Source: Fibrobacterota bacterium (lineage in GTDB: Bacteria > Fibrobacterota > Chitinivibrionia > Chitinivibrionales > Chitinispirillaceae). From it: DNA of 30,897 nucleotides. The DNA lies in assembly GCA_023412475.1 (NCBI GenBank), contig JAEYNR010000035.1, positions 1 through 30,897 on the forward strand, read 5' to 3'. The notes under the pieces were generated by a model. It worked only from the letters and a program-made list of their open reading frames with translations, did not search any database and was not told the origin of the DNA. Below, one piece after another: positions 1-7,397 of this stretch; position 1 is the stretch's first letter; each line of letters starts with the position of its first letter. Position numbers and translations under genes: made by a program.

Positions 1-44
1 GCTGGGATAGCGATGTAACAGATGGTTTTGGCTTGTTAACGTAA
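1..44 (+). CDS. Possible 3' end of an upstream gene (partial)
   Basis: The third forward frame is open from the window edge and ends at a TAA at 42-44, reading W-D-S-D-V-T-D-G-F-G-L-L-T. A good intrinsic terminator begins 36 bases later, which is what one expects after a gene end. The frame-1 stop at 16-18 is an equally possible end. The fragment is too short to assign a family. Confidence 0.25.
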   Translation, partial: WDSDVTDGFGLLT

Positions 45-80
45 TCAACTTTCAAACGAAAAACCTGTAGAAAAGTATTT

Positions 81-102
81 TTGGATCGTCAGATCCAATT
101 TT
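81..102 (+). terminator. Intrinsic terminator of the gene left of the window
   Basis: A perfect 7-bp stem (TTGGATC / GATCCAA) with a 4-base loop (GTCA) is followed directly by TTTT. It lies upstream of the GreA-like gene and so should separate it from the preceding transcription unit. Confidence 0.65.
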
Positions 103-133
103 ATAAAAGAATCGTACGTTTTAGGAACAAATA

Positions 134-670
134 ATGCTAAAAAACATTAATTATAATAAAACGTATGTATCTGCACAACCCGGTGCTCTGGTCGAAACTT
201 TCATGGGGGCATTTTTCCTGGCGATGGGTGCCGATGAAATAGATATCGATGGGGTTAGCTACTGTCCAATTTCGATGAGCTCTCCAATCGGTCAAGTTTT
301 AAAGGATAAAAAAGGTGGAGAAAAGGTCTCCTTCAGAGGTAAAGTCCTGGAAGTTTATAGTATTTGTTTAGAGTCGATGGATAGGCAGATCGGGGAACCA
401 TTAAAGGCTGGGCACTATTGGACAAAGTACAACACCATTAAACATGGCCAGTGGGATCAAAAAAATGACTTCCGGGATAATATAAATGAGCTTCGGATAA
501 GTAGCTTCCCCAAGGTGGAAAAAGAATGCCTGCTTCCCCTTATTTCTCAATTCAAAGCCCCGAAAGACTTCAATAATAAGTGTGGGGGCTTTGCACCCCC
601 ACGTACTATTGATAGATTCAGCCATTTTTCTGATCCAGAAACTCCAGCACTATGCGTAGAATTCTTCTGA
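134..670 (+). CDS. GreA/GreB C-terminal-domain protein with unexplained tail
   Basis: Residues about 17-77 resemble the FKBP-like C-terminal domain of GreA/GreB-type factors that bind RNA polymerase. The pattern is G-A-L-V-E-T, then G-x-F-F-L-A, then I-D-G-V-S-Y, then the hallmark S-S-P-I-G-Q-V-L, a K-x-G-G-E turn and F-R-G-K-V-L-E-V. The best comparison is with the small Bacteroidota Gre-like proteins often mislabelled 3-oxoacyl-ACP synthase. The N-terminal coiled coil of that family is absent, and no coiled coil is encoded in this frame upstream. The ATG is supported by AGGA 7 bases before it. Residues 80-178 match nothing I recognise. They run through the asd terminator hairpin and overlap asd by 53 bases on the opposite strand, so the tail may come from stop loss or a frameshift. 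The domain call is fairly safe; function and true end are uncertain. Confidence 0.6.
   Translation: MLKNINYNKTYVSAQPGALVETFMGAFFLAMGADEIDIDGVSYCPISMSSPIGQVLKDKKGGEKVSFRGKVLEVYSICLESMDRQIGEPLKAGHYWTKYNTIKHGQWDQKNDFRDNINELRISSFPKVEKECLLPLISQFKAPKDFNNKCGGFAPPRTIDRFSHFSDPETPALCVEFF
582..602 (-). terminator. Terminator downstream of asd
   Basis: A 7-bp G+C-rich stem (GTGGGGG / CCCCCAC) with a 7-base loop lies 15 bases beyond the asd stop codon. On the minus strand it is followed by the T-rich TTATTATT. On the plus strand there is no T tract, so it suits asd better than the Gre-like gene, which reads straight through it. Confidence 0.55.
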
Positions 671-1745
671 TCGGTTCTGCTGCACCCCATAGAAGCTGGT
701 CCCCTACGGTAAAAGCAGCCAGATATTCCGGACCAAGATGCATTTTGTGCAACCGTCCAACAGGTACAGTCAAAGTTCCGGAAACCGCTGCGGGGGTTAA
801 CTCTTTAAGTGTCTCTTCCTTTGTATTTGGAATGACCTTTACCCACTCATGGTCTGAAGCGATCATGGCAGTGATTTCGTCGATAGGCAAATCTTTGGTC
901 AGCTTTATGGTTAATCCTTGACTGTGAGAGCGCATAGCGCCAACACGTACACAAACCCCATCAACAGGGATAGGAGTCTTTGTACCCAGTATTTTATTGG
1001 TTTCTGCAAACCCTTTCCACTCCTCCCGGGTCTGACCATTATCAACGAGTTTGTCGACCCAGGGGATTAAACTGGCAGCCAAAGGTGCGCCGAAATTCGC
1101 TGTAGGAATCTGAGACCCTCTAAGTTCAGAGGTAACTGCCTTATCCAAATCCATAACGGTGAAAGAGGGGGAGTTCAAGGTTTTTTCGGTAGACTTTGAG
1201 ATGTGGTTCATCTGGGAGACCAGTTCAATCATGTTTTTTGCACCAGCCCCTGAAGCAGCCTGGTAGGTCATAGAGGAGACCCATTCCACCAGATTTCTTC
1301 TAAAAAGCCCTGCAAGTCCCATTAACATAAGGCTTACAGTGCAGTTACCACCTATAAAATCCTTAACTCCGCTATGCAACCCACGCTCGATCAGATCATT
1401 ATTGACCGGGTCCAGCACAATGATACTGGATTCCTGCATTCTTAATGTTGATGCGGCATCGATCCAGTAGCCTTTAAAGCCGTTATTGCGCAGTTTGCTA
1501 TGGATCTCTGAGGTGTAGTCACCACCCTGGCAGGTTACTATAACATCCAGTGATGAGAGCTCCTGCAGACTTGATGCATCTTTAAGTAAGGGAATATCAA
1601 AACCCAGAGAAGGCCCCTTTTCTCCAACCTGCGATGTAGAAAAGAAAACCGGTTCAAACCCCTTAAAATCACCCTCTGTAAGCATCCTCTCCATAAGTAC
1701 AGAACCAACCATACCGCGCCAGCCGACAAACCCAACTCTAATCAT
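618..1745 (-). CDS. asd: Aspartate-semialdehyde dehydrogenase
   Basis: Catalyses NADPH-dependent reduction of L-aspartyl phosphate to aspartate semialdehyde, the branch point to lysine/diaminopimelate, threonine and methionine. The protein (375 aa) follows the Escherichia coli enzyme closely along its whole length, including the N-terminal nucleotide-binding G-W-R-G-M-V-G-S-V-L, the catalytic cysteine C135 in G-G-N-C-T-V, R267, and the acid/base histidine H274 in M-R-S-H-S-Q. The C-terminal P-V-G-R-L-H-K and G-D-Q-L-L-W-G-A-A-E-P-x-R-R blocks are intact. The ATG has AGAGGA 6 bases upstream. It is transcribed alone after the floA-operon terminator. Its 3' end overlaps the tail of the convergent Gre-like frame. 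I see no lysine riboswitch in the roughly 170-base leader. Confidence 0.97.
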   Translation of the reverse strand: MIRVGFVGWRGMVGSVLMERMLTEGDFKGFEPVFFSTSQVGEKGPSLGFDIPLLKDASSLQELSSLDVIVTCQGGDYTSEIHSKLRNNGFKGYWIDAASTLRMQESSIIVLDPVNNDLIERGLHSGVKDFIGGNCTVSLMLMGLAGLFRRNLVEWVSSMTYQAASGAGAKNMIELVSQMNHISKSTEKTLNSPSFTVMDLDKAVTSELRGSQIPTANFGAPLAASLIPWVDKLVDNGQTREEWKGFAETNKILGTKTPIPVDGVCVRVGAMRSHSQGLTIKLTKDLPIDEITAMIASDHEWVKVIPNTKEETLKELTPAAVSGTLTVPVGRLHKMHLGPEYLAAFTVGDQLLWGAAEPIRRILRIVLEFLDQKNG

Positions 1746-1920
1746 AGAAATCCTCTCTACAGAAACTACTGTGGGTTGAAAAACCAGTTTAAAATAATTC
1801 AGAGCGAATAAAAAATGAAAGTATACCTGAGAACTACTGCTTCTGCTGTATCGTAACTGAAAAACCTACTGTGAGAGCAAACTATTTACGGGACAGTGGG
1901 CTGCAGTTATATCACTGATA

Positions 1921-1955
1921 AAAAAACAAAACACATGCCGTTTTTAGCGGCAGAT
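1921..1955 (-). terminator. Terminator of the NfeD/FloA operon
   Basis: On the minus strand a TGCCG / CGGCA stem with a 7-base A-rich loop, extended by CAT/GTG, is followed by TTTTGTTTTTTT. It starts 4 bases after the stop codon of the last gene in the operon, so it should end the nfeD-nfeD-floA transcript and separate it from asd. Confidence 0.7.
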
Positions 1956-1958
1956 GTT

Positions 1959-2417
1959 CTATTCTCTCAGAGTAACAGGCGGCGACAGAATTTCCATTAA
2001 AACGATAGCTTTTCGAAGCTCCTGGTGAGACAGTCCATATGAAACCTCTTTTGGTGGATAGTCATAAAAGGATTTCTTTTGTTTGGGGGCGATTCTCCTG
2101 GCAACTGTTTTTGGTCTTTCAACCGGTGGGGGCTCTACCGTCTGCGCCAGTATGTTCTCTTGGGGTGATTGCGGTTCAACATGCTCCTCCCTCTCTTCTG
2201 ACATTTCGCTGAAAATACTCTCCAGGGTCCTTTTTAGATCATCCATGGGATTAGCCCTTGAAGGGGGAAGATTTTTTTTCGGATATTGCGGGAGAGGGTG
2301 TTGGCCGTTCTTAGAAGGAGACGGCCGTTGTTGCTTTTTTTTGCCTGCAGAAATAGAGGAGAGAGTCCAGATTATAAAAAAGATTATCGGTATTAGGATC
2401 TCTATTAAATTATCCAT
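1959..2417 (-). CDS. Small membrane-anchored protein of the FloA operon
   Basis: Unrecognised 152-aa protein. Residues 5-23 form one N-terminal membrane segment followed by a positive stretch (K-K-K-Q-Q-R), so the rest should lie in the cytoplasm. Residues 27-60 are rich in P, S, Q and K, 62-80 could form a short acidic helix, and 90-120 are again P/R/K-rich and probably disordered. The end (about 129-152) reads S-H-Q-E-L-R-K-A-I-V-L-M-E-I-L-S-P-P. This resembles an L-R-x-A-[IV]-I-x-x-E-I-L-x-P-P signature I recall at the extreme C-terminus of otherwise unrelated hypothetical proteins. It starts at ATG with AGGAA about 7 bases upstream, 19 bases after floA, so it is very probably co-translated with it. 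A membrane-domain accessory role is an inference. Confidence 0.75.
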   Translation of the reverse strand: MDNLIEILIPIIFFIIWTLSSISAGKKKQQRPSPSKNGQHPLPQYPKKNLPPSRANPMDDLKRTLESIFSEMSEEREEHVEPQSPQENILAQTVEPPPVERPKTVARRIAPKQKKSFYDYPPKEVSYGLSHQELRKAIVLMEILSPPVTLRE

Positions 2418-2436
2418 ATTTTATTCCTGCCTGTAA

Positions 2437-3429
2437 TTAACCGTTACTTTCAGAGTTTTTATCTTTTTCTTTTGGGGTCTGCCCAATAGATTCTCTCATC
2501 TGGGTGTCAGCACTGATATTTTTCATTTTATAGTAATCCATGATTCCCAACTGCCCCTTTCTAAAAGCCTCTGCCATAGCCAGAGGCACTTCCGCTTCAG
2601 ATTGAACCACTTTTGCCCGCATTTCCTGAACCTTTGCCTTCATCTCCTGTTCTGCAGCTATAGCCATTGCCCGTCTCTCTTCTGCTTTTGCCTGAGCAAT
2701 CTTTTTGTCTGCTTCAGCCCGGTCAGTTTCCAGTTCTGCACCAATATTTTTCCCTATATCTACATCCGCTATATCTATTGAGAGTATTTCAAAAGCAGTT
2801 CCGGCATCAAGTCCCTTCTCCAGAACCCTTTTAGAGATAGAATCAGGATTCTCCAGCACCAGCTTATGACTGACAGCAGATCCTATTGTGGTCACTATAC
2901 CTTCACCAACACGGGCAAGAACCGTCTCTTCACCAGCACCACCTACCAGCCGGTCTATATTTGCACGAACTGTGACTCTGGTTAATGCCATAAGCTGAAT
3001 TCCATCTTTTGCCACGGCTGCGACTCTGGGAGTTTCAATCACCTTGGGATTAACACTCATCTGCACCGCTTCCAGCACATTTCTTCCTGCCAGATCTATC
3101 GCAGCGGCACGTTTAAAAGTAAGGGGGATATTGGCCTTGTCTGCTGCGATAAGGGCCTGGATGACTCTTAATACATTTCCACCGGCAAGGTAATGGGACT
3201 CGAGCGCATCGGTAGTAATTTCGAGTCCGGCTTTGACTGCTGTAATTTTAGATTCCACAATGAGCTTTGGCGGGACTCTTCTGAAACGCATAAAAACGAT
3301 GTTAAGAAGCCCGACCCTTGTTCCCGAAAACAAAGCTTGCATCCATAGACTTATGGCAGATCCTACAAATAAAAACAGTATTAGTGCAGCTAATCCCAGA
3401 ACCAAAAGCAGCGGAAATTGAATACCCAT
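2437..3429 (-). CDS. floA: Flotillin-like membrane scaffold protein FloA
   Basis: The 330-aa protein has a hydrophobic hairpin-like N-terminus (residues about 5-34), an SPFH core (about 45-215) with the conserved K-A-G-L-E-I-T-T and Y-L-A-G-G-N-V blocks, and an Ala/Glu/Lys-rich coiled coil (about 225-285) with repeated E-A-x-x-x-I-A-x-A-K-A-E and A-x-A-x-A-E segments. This is the length and order of the YqfA/FloA family, which assembles functional membrane microdomains. It lies 22 bases downstream of the short NfeD gene and 19 bases upstream of the small membrane protein, so all four genes form one operon. The ATG has AAGGA upstream. The polar C-terminal 20 residues (P-K-E-K-D-K-N-S) are probably flexible. 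Confidence 0.95.
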   Translation of the reverse strand: MGIQFPLLLVLGLAALILFLFVGSAISLWMQALFSGTRVGLLNIVFMRFRRVPPKLIVESKITAVKAGLEITTDALESHYLAGGNVLRVIQALIAADKANIPLTFKRAAAIDLAGRNVLEAVQMSVNPKVIETPRVAAVAKDGIQLMALTRVTVRANIDRLVGGAGEETVLARVGEGIVTTIGSAVSHKLVLENPDSISKRVLEKGLDAGTAFEILSIDIADVDIGKNIGAELETDRAEADKKIAQAKAEERRAMAIAAEQEMKAKVQEMRAKVVQSEAEVPLAMAEAFRKGQLGIMDYYKMKNISADTQMRESIGQTPKEKDKNSESNG

Positions 3430-3451
3430 GATAATTCCTTTCGGTGGATAA

Positions 3452-3928
3452 TTATTTTATTTTTACTACGACACGGTTTCCATTTATAGCAGTTACAATG
3501 ATGTTAGTTCCCTTAATAATATACTCTCCATTACTGACTACATCATATCGCTTTCCATTTATACTTGCAGTACCAGAAGGACGCAGGTCGGTGGTTGATT
3601 TTCCCTCTAACCCCAGCAGTTGCTCGTAGCCGGGCTGAAGAACAGTCGCACCTTCTTCACTTTTAAGTGAGGTTTTAAGAGTCGCCGGTGAAGCAGCCAG
3701 TATCTTTATACCAATCCAGATAAAGAGCGGTACCATTATCAGATCGACAACAAGAAAAATAAACCCTGCATTGATCGAAATTGTGGTAAAGACCAGAAAA
3801 AGGGAGTATCCAAACAGTGAGAGCGCTGCAATAGTCAGTAACCCTGCTGAGGGTAGAATAAATTCCGCAATAATAACCACTATTCCTAATAGCTGCAATA
3901 GTATAGGCCAGAGCAGGTCTTTTATCAT
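3452..3928 (-). CDS. Short NfeD-family membrane protein
   Basis: A 158-aa protein with about four membrane segments within residues 5-80, then an OB-fold NfeD C-terminal domain (about 95-158). The domain shows the usual L-x-G-x-x-G-x-x-x-x-x-L-R-P-S-G pattern, then I-N-G-K-R-Y-D-V-V and a final I-N-G-N-R-V-V-V. No ClpP-like protease domain is present, so it is the truncated NfeD type. Its ATG overlaps the stop of the long NfeD gene (ATGA), implying translational coupling. Short NfeD proteins are typical partners of flotillins, which fits floA being next. The OB domain resembles that of the upstream long NfeD, suggesting duplication. Confidence 0.9.
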   Translation of the reverse strand: MIKDLLWPILLQLLGIVVIIAEFILPSAGLLTIAALSLFGYSLFLVFTTISINAGFIFLVVDLIMVPLFIWIGIKILAASPATLKTSLKSEEGATVLQPGYEQLLGLEGKSTTDLRPSGTASINGKRYDVVSNGEYIIKGTNIIVTAINGNRVVVKIK

Positions 3929-5385
3929 GTACTTATTCTCCTGATTACCACAATACGATTACCATTTATTTGACTTACCACGACTTCAGAATCTTTCTCT
4001 ATAAATTCTCCTTCAGCAACCACATCCACTAACTCATCATTAAAGCGTGCTTTGCCCGCAGGACGCAATGGAGAATGAACAACACCTGTCTGGCCTATCA
4101 GCAGACTACTCTCAGTTTCCGAATCAACCCTGGCATCTGCCAATGTTTCCTGAAGATAAGGGCCCTGAACGACTTTGCCTATGCGGGGAAATAAATACCG
4201 AAAGAAAAGCACTATCAGGACCATCGAGCCTAGAAAACTGGCAAGCACTGTAAGCAGATTATTCATCAGAATCTTTGCCTGCCAGGGAAATTGAGGCTTT
4301 GGGATCACAAAGTCCTGAAACGAGAGAACCATCCCCGCAACCATAGCCAGAATTCCGATGATACCCATCAAACCAAACCCTGGAGTTACAAAGAGTTCTA
4401 TTGCCAATAAAAGTGCACCTATTGCCAGTAAAAGCAATTCAGTGTAGTCTGCAAGACCGACCATATACTGCCCGAAAAAGACGGCTGCCAGACATATTAA
4501 TCCAATAATACCCGGAGCACCAAAACCCGGTGTGCGTAATTCAATATAAAGAGCAGCAAATCCGATCATCATCAGAATCGGGGCAATTGTGCCAATAAAG
4601 CTGGCCAGTTTTTCGGACCAACTAGATTGAATCCTTACGATCCTAGCATCTTGATAGCCTAGCTTGGAGATCATTTCATCGAAACCGGAAACACTCATCG
4701 AGGAGAATCCAAACCTTTGGGCCTCGATGTCATCCATTGTCAAAAGTTCGGTGCTGCTGACTACGTTTTTAGTAGAAAGAATTTTCTTTTTTTCTGTAGG
4801 ATTAAGCTCAGAGAGGGCTATAGAATCCAGATATAGGGTGGTATCACTGAATTTAACTTCATAGACAGAAATTTCTTTTGTGACCATTGCTTCTGTGAGT
4901 GTTTCCGGATAACCGTTTCTTTTAGCCAGGGTACGGAATTTTGCTCTTATTGGTGATTGGAACTTTTCGCCCAGCATCTCAGCGCCATCCTTTGAGTAGG
5001 TCAATGGAGCAACATCACCAATAGTGGTACCATGTTTCATAATCAGTTTTTTTCCGGCTAAAGCAACCAGCGCACCGGCCGAGATTGCCTTGGTTTTAAC
5101 ATAGGAAAAAACTGTGTCTTGAAAATTCAGCAAAGTGTCAACTATTTGGAATGCTGCATCTACCTGACCGCCGTAGGTATCGATCTCCAGAATTATCAAC
5201 CTGTCAGGATATTCTTTGCTGCTTTGGAGGGCCCTGTTGACAAATGCCGCCATCGCCGGATCAACCGTACCGCTGACCGGAATTACTACAATGGTAGGAG
5301 TGTTGCTTTGAACTGCACTAACGCTATCTGATGCAGCAATGTAAATCGCAAATGAAATAAGCATCAGCCAGACTGTTTTAATCAT
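3925..5385 (-). CDS. nfeD: Long NfeD membrane-bound serine protease (ClpP class)
   Basis: About 486 aa: signal peptide (residues 1-24, M-I-K-T-V-W-L-M-L-I), a ClpP/crotonase-like protease domain (about 30-250), four or five membrane segments (about 260-410) and an OB-fold domain (about 425-486). The protease domain has the D-T-Y-G-G-Q-V oxyanion block near 70-75 and the nucleophile S102 in I-S-A-G-A-L-V. By family analogy the base would be a lysine near A-K-F-R-T-L-A, but the exact residue aligned with the archaeal catalytic lysine looks like arginine, so the dyad is not proven. I chose the ATG at 5385, which has AGGTG upstream and begins the signal peptide, over a TTG at 5415 with no ribosome binding site. 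First gene of the operon, divergent from glgC. Confidence 0.92.
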   Translation of the reverse strand: MIKTVWLMLISFAIYIAASDSVSAVQSNTPTIVVIPVSGTVDPAMAAFVNRALQSSKEYPDRLIILEIDTYGGQVDAAFQIVDTLLNFQDTVFSYVKTKAISAGALVALAGKKLIMKHGTTIGDVAPLTYSKDGAEMLGEKFQSPIRAKFRTLAKRNGYPETLTEAMVTKEISVYEVKFSDTTLYLDSIALSELNPTEKKKILSTKNVVSSTELLTMDDIEAQRFGFSSMSVSGFDEMISKLGYQDARIVRIQSSWSEKLASFIGTIAPILMMIGFAALYIELRTPGFGAPGIIGLICLAAVFFGQYMVGLADYTELLLLAIGALLLAIELFVTPGFGLMGIIGILAMVAGMVLSFQDFVIPKPQFPWQAKILMNNLLTVLASFLGSMVLIVLFFRYLFPRIGKVVQGPYLQETLADARVDSETESSLLIGQTGVVHSPLRPAGKARFNDELVDVVAEGEFIEKDSEVVVSQINGNRIVVIRRIST

Positions 5386-5601
5386 TCTTGGGGTACACCT
5401 GGGGTAACGGATCAAAAAAATATAGAAATTGTAGCGTTATAATATTAGAATATTGTTCCTGGCAACTTTTCTTGTCAAATTTAGAATTAGATCTGGTTTT
5501 GATCTTACTACAGGTTGAAGCTATTTTAATACTCCAAAAAACAGACAGTTAGAATACGTGAGAACAATCCGGGACAACCATAAATTCAGAAAAGAGATAC
5601 A

Positions 5602-6864
5602 ATGTACCGTGCACAAGTAGGATATCCAAATGTGTTGGCAATGGTTATGGCAGGCGGGGAAGGCTCCAGACTCCATCCATTGACACAGGAAAGGGCAAAG
5701 CCTTCAGTCTATTTCGGAGGCAAATACAGAATCATCGACTTTGTGCTCAACAATTTCATCAATTCCGGCATTTTTAAAATAAAAGTGCTGACTCAATTCA
5801 AATCTGATTCCCTTATTAAACATCTCACAACCGGATGGAATCTGAATCGTATGTTGGGGCACTATATCGATCCGGTTCCTGCACAGATGAGAACCGGCAG
5901 AAAATGGTATCAGGGCACCGCTGATGCAATATTTCAAAACATAAACCTCATAGAGGATGAAAATCCTGATTATGTGGCAGTATTTGGGGCTGATCATATC
6001 TACAAGATGGACATCTCCCAGATGCTCGATTATCATCGCCAGACTGGCGCTGTTGCCTCAGTCGCTGCTATTCCCCGACCAATTAGCGAAGCCAGCTCAT
6101 TTGGTATTATAGAAGTTGATCTAAGTGGAAGAATGATAGGTTTTGAAGAAAAGCCCAAAAATCCAAAACCAATGCCTGGAGATCCATCAAAAGTCCTGGT
6201 TTCTATGGGTAATTATATCTTTAACCGGAAATTTTTAGTGCGGGAGCTTTTCCATGATGCCGGTGTGACAGCCTCATCTCACGACTTTGGAAGAGACGTT
6301 ATCCCCAAGATCTATAATGATTATCCAATATATGTTTATGATTTCTCAAACAACCGAATCCCGAGTGAAACTTCAGAGCAAAGTTTGTACTGGGAAGATG
6401 TCGGGACCATGGATGCCTACTATAATGCCAATATGGCACTCAGAAATGTGCTTCCGGAGATTAACCTTTATAATGATCACTGGCCTATCAGAACCGCTCC
6501 GGCTCAATCTCCCCCTGCAAAGTTTGTTTTTTCCGGGGAAGGAAATGAAAAGCGTGTAGGTGAAGCGCTGGATTCCGTAGTGTCAGGAGGGTGCATCATA
6601 AGCGGGGGAAGAGTGATTCGTTCGGTTTTATCCAGAGGCGTACGTGTACATAGCTTTGCGGTGGTTGAAGACTCGATATTATTCCCTGATGTGGAGATTA
6701 GTGAGAAAGCGCAGGTTCGAAGAGCTGTCATCGACCGGGGGGTAAGGGTTGGGCCCGGAGAGAGGATAGGCTATGATCTGGAAGAGGACAGAAAGCGGTT
6801 TTTTGTTAGTGAAAGCGGGATTGTGGTCCTGGGTCAGGCATCCAGAAATCTGCTTATTGATTGA
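5602..6864 (+). CDS. glgC: Glucose-1-phosphate adenylyltransferase (ADP-glucose pyrophosphorylase)
   Basis: Makes ADP-glucose from glucose-1-phosphate and ATP, the committed step of bacterial glycogen synthesis. The 420-aa protein has the pyrophosphorylase signature M-A-G-G-E-G-S-R-L-H-P-L-T (16-28), R-A-K-P-S-V-Y-F-G-G-K-Y-R-I-I-D-F with the lysine (K41) that in E. coli belongs to the fructose-1,6-bisphosphate activator site, Y-Q-G-T-A-D-A-I near 103, and the catalytic aspartate D131 in G-A-D-H-I-Y-K-M-D. The C-terminal part (about 300-420) is the left-handed beta-helix allosteric domain. It stands alone; no glgA or glgB lies in the window. The ribosome binding site is weak (AAAAGAGA), but the start agrees with family length. 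Confidence 0.96.
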   Translation: MYRAQVGYPNVLAMVMAGGEGSRLHPLTQERAKPSVYFGGKYRIIDFVLNNFINSGIFKIKVLTQFKSDSLIKHLTTGWNLNRMLGHYIDPVPAQMRTGRKWYQGTADAIFQNINLIEDENPDYVAVFGADHIYKMDISQMLDYHRQTGAVASVAAIPRPISEASSFGIIEVDLSGRMIGFEEKPKNPKPMPGDPSKVLVSMGNYIFNRKFLVRELFHDAGVTASSHDFGRDVIPKIYNDYPIYVYDFSNNRIPSETSEQSLYWEDVGTMDAYYNANMALRNVLPEINLYNDHWPIRTAPAQSPPAKFVFSGEGNEKRVGEALDSVVSGGCIISGGRVIRSVLSRGVRVHSFAVVEDSILFPDVEISEKAQVRRAVIDRGVRVGPGERIGYDLEEDRKRFFVSESGIVVLGQASRNLLID

Positions 6865-6925
6865 GGAAGAGGTTCAGGGTCGGAGATGAAAGAAATCTTA
6901 TTTGCTCTGAAAGAGCGCCTTATAA

Positions 6926-7121
6926 TAGCCCAGGCTTCCAGGCCTGGGTGGATGAAAATAAAAATATTTTCTTGAAGCCCTGTAAGGGCGGGATATCGTG
7001 GTCGTTCTATGCATCCGATAGTATGGTGCAGAGGTTCAGAAATCCGAAATCGTAAATCTTGTATCTTAAATCTCCAATTATTTTGTGCCAAACAATATGG
7101 CGGAGAAAACGTTTGGTTTCA
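6926..7121. repeat. Intergenic palindromic repeat cluster after glgC
   Basis: The 533 bases between glgC and the next gene hold no convincing coding frame. They contain several hairpins: CCCAGGC/GCCTGGG with a 6-base loop at 6929-6948, GCCCT/AGGGC around GTA at 6977-6989, and CCAAAC/GTTTGG at 7088-7117. At 7031-7089 is a segment (core AATCGTAAATC-TTGTATC-TTAAA) that recurs in diverged form at 9897-9962. This is the usual appearance of dispersed, non-autonomous intergenic repeats. The remainder, 7122-7397, is A+T-rich and presumably holds the promoter of the beta-propeller gene, though I cannot point to one. Confidence 0.6.
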
Positions 7122-7397
7122 AAACCCACCTTAACGGGGGGCCTGGGATTGCTTAAATTCTTCTCGAGCAGGCATACCTTCGCTGATTTCAAATTGTAAA
7201 TCTATAAGCTACTCTTTTAAACTCTATATATTAGTGAGAATAACCAGATGACTGTAAAAGCCAGAATACGACATTATTAAGTAGATGAGCAACATTTTAT
7301 CAATAAACAAAAAATGTAAAAACTTTCCATAATTAATTATAAATAAAATGTTTATCTTTTTGATTAAAGGATCATCTTCAACACAAAGGGAGGCTAT

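Noticed and set aside
652..921. 89-codon plus-strand frame inside asd
   Set aside because: Antisense to highly conserved asd codons, with no ribosome site; a shadow frame.
1746..1958. Lysine riboswitch in the asd leader
   Set aside because: The leader is short after the operon terminator and shows none of the conserved junction sequences of that riboswitch.
6861..7055. Open frame of 64 codons after glgC
   Set aside because: It reads through the palindromic repeat hairpins, lacks a ribosome site, and overlaps the glgC stop region; it looks like a repeat-derived frame.
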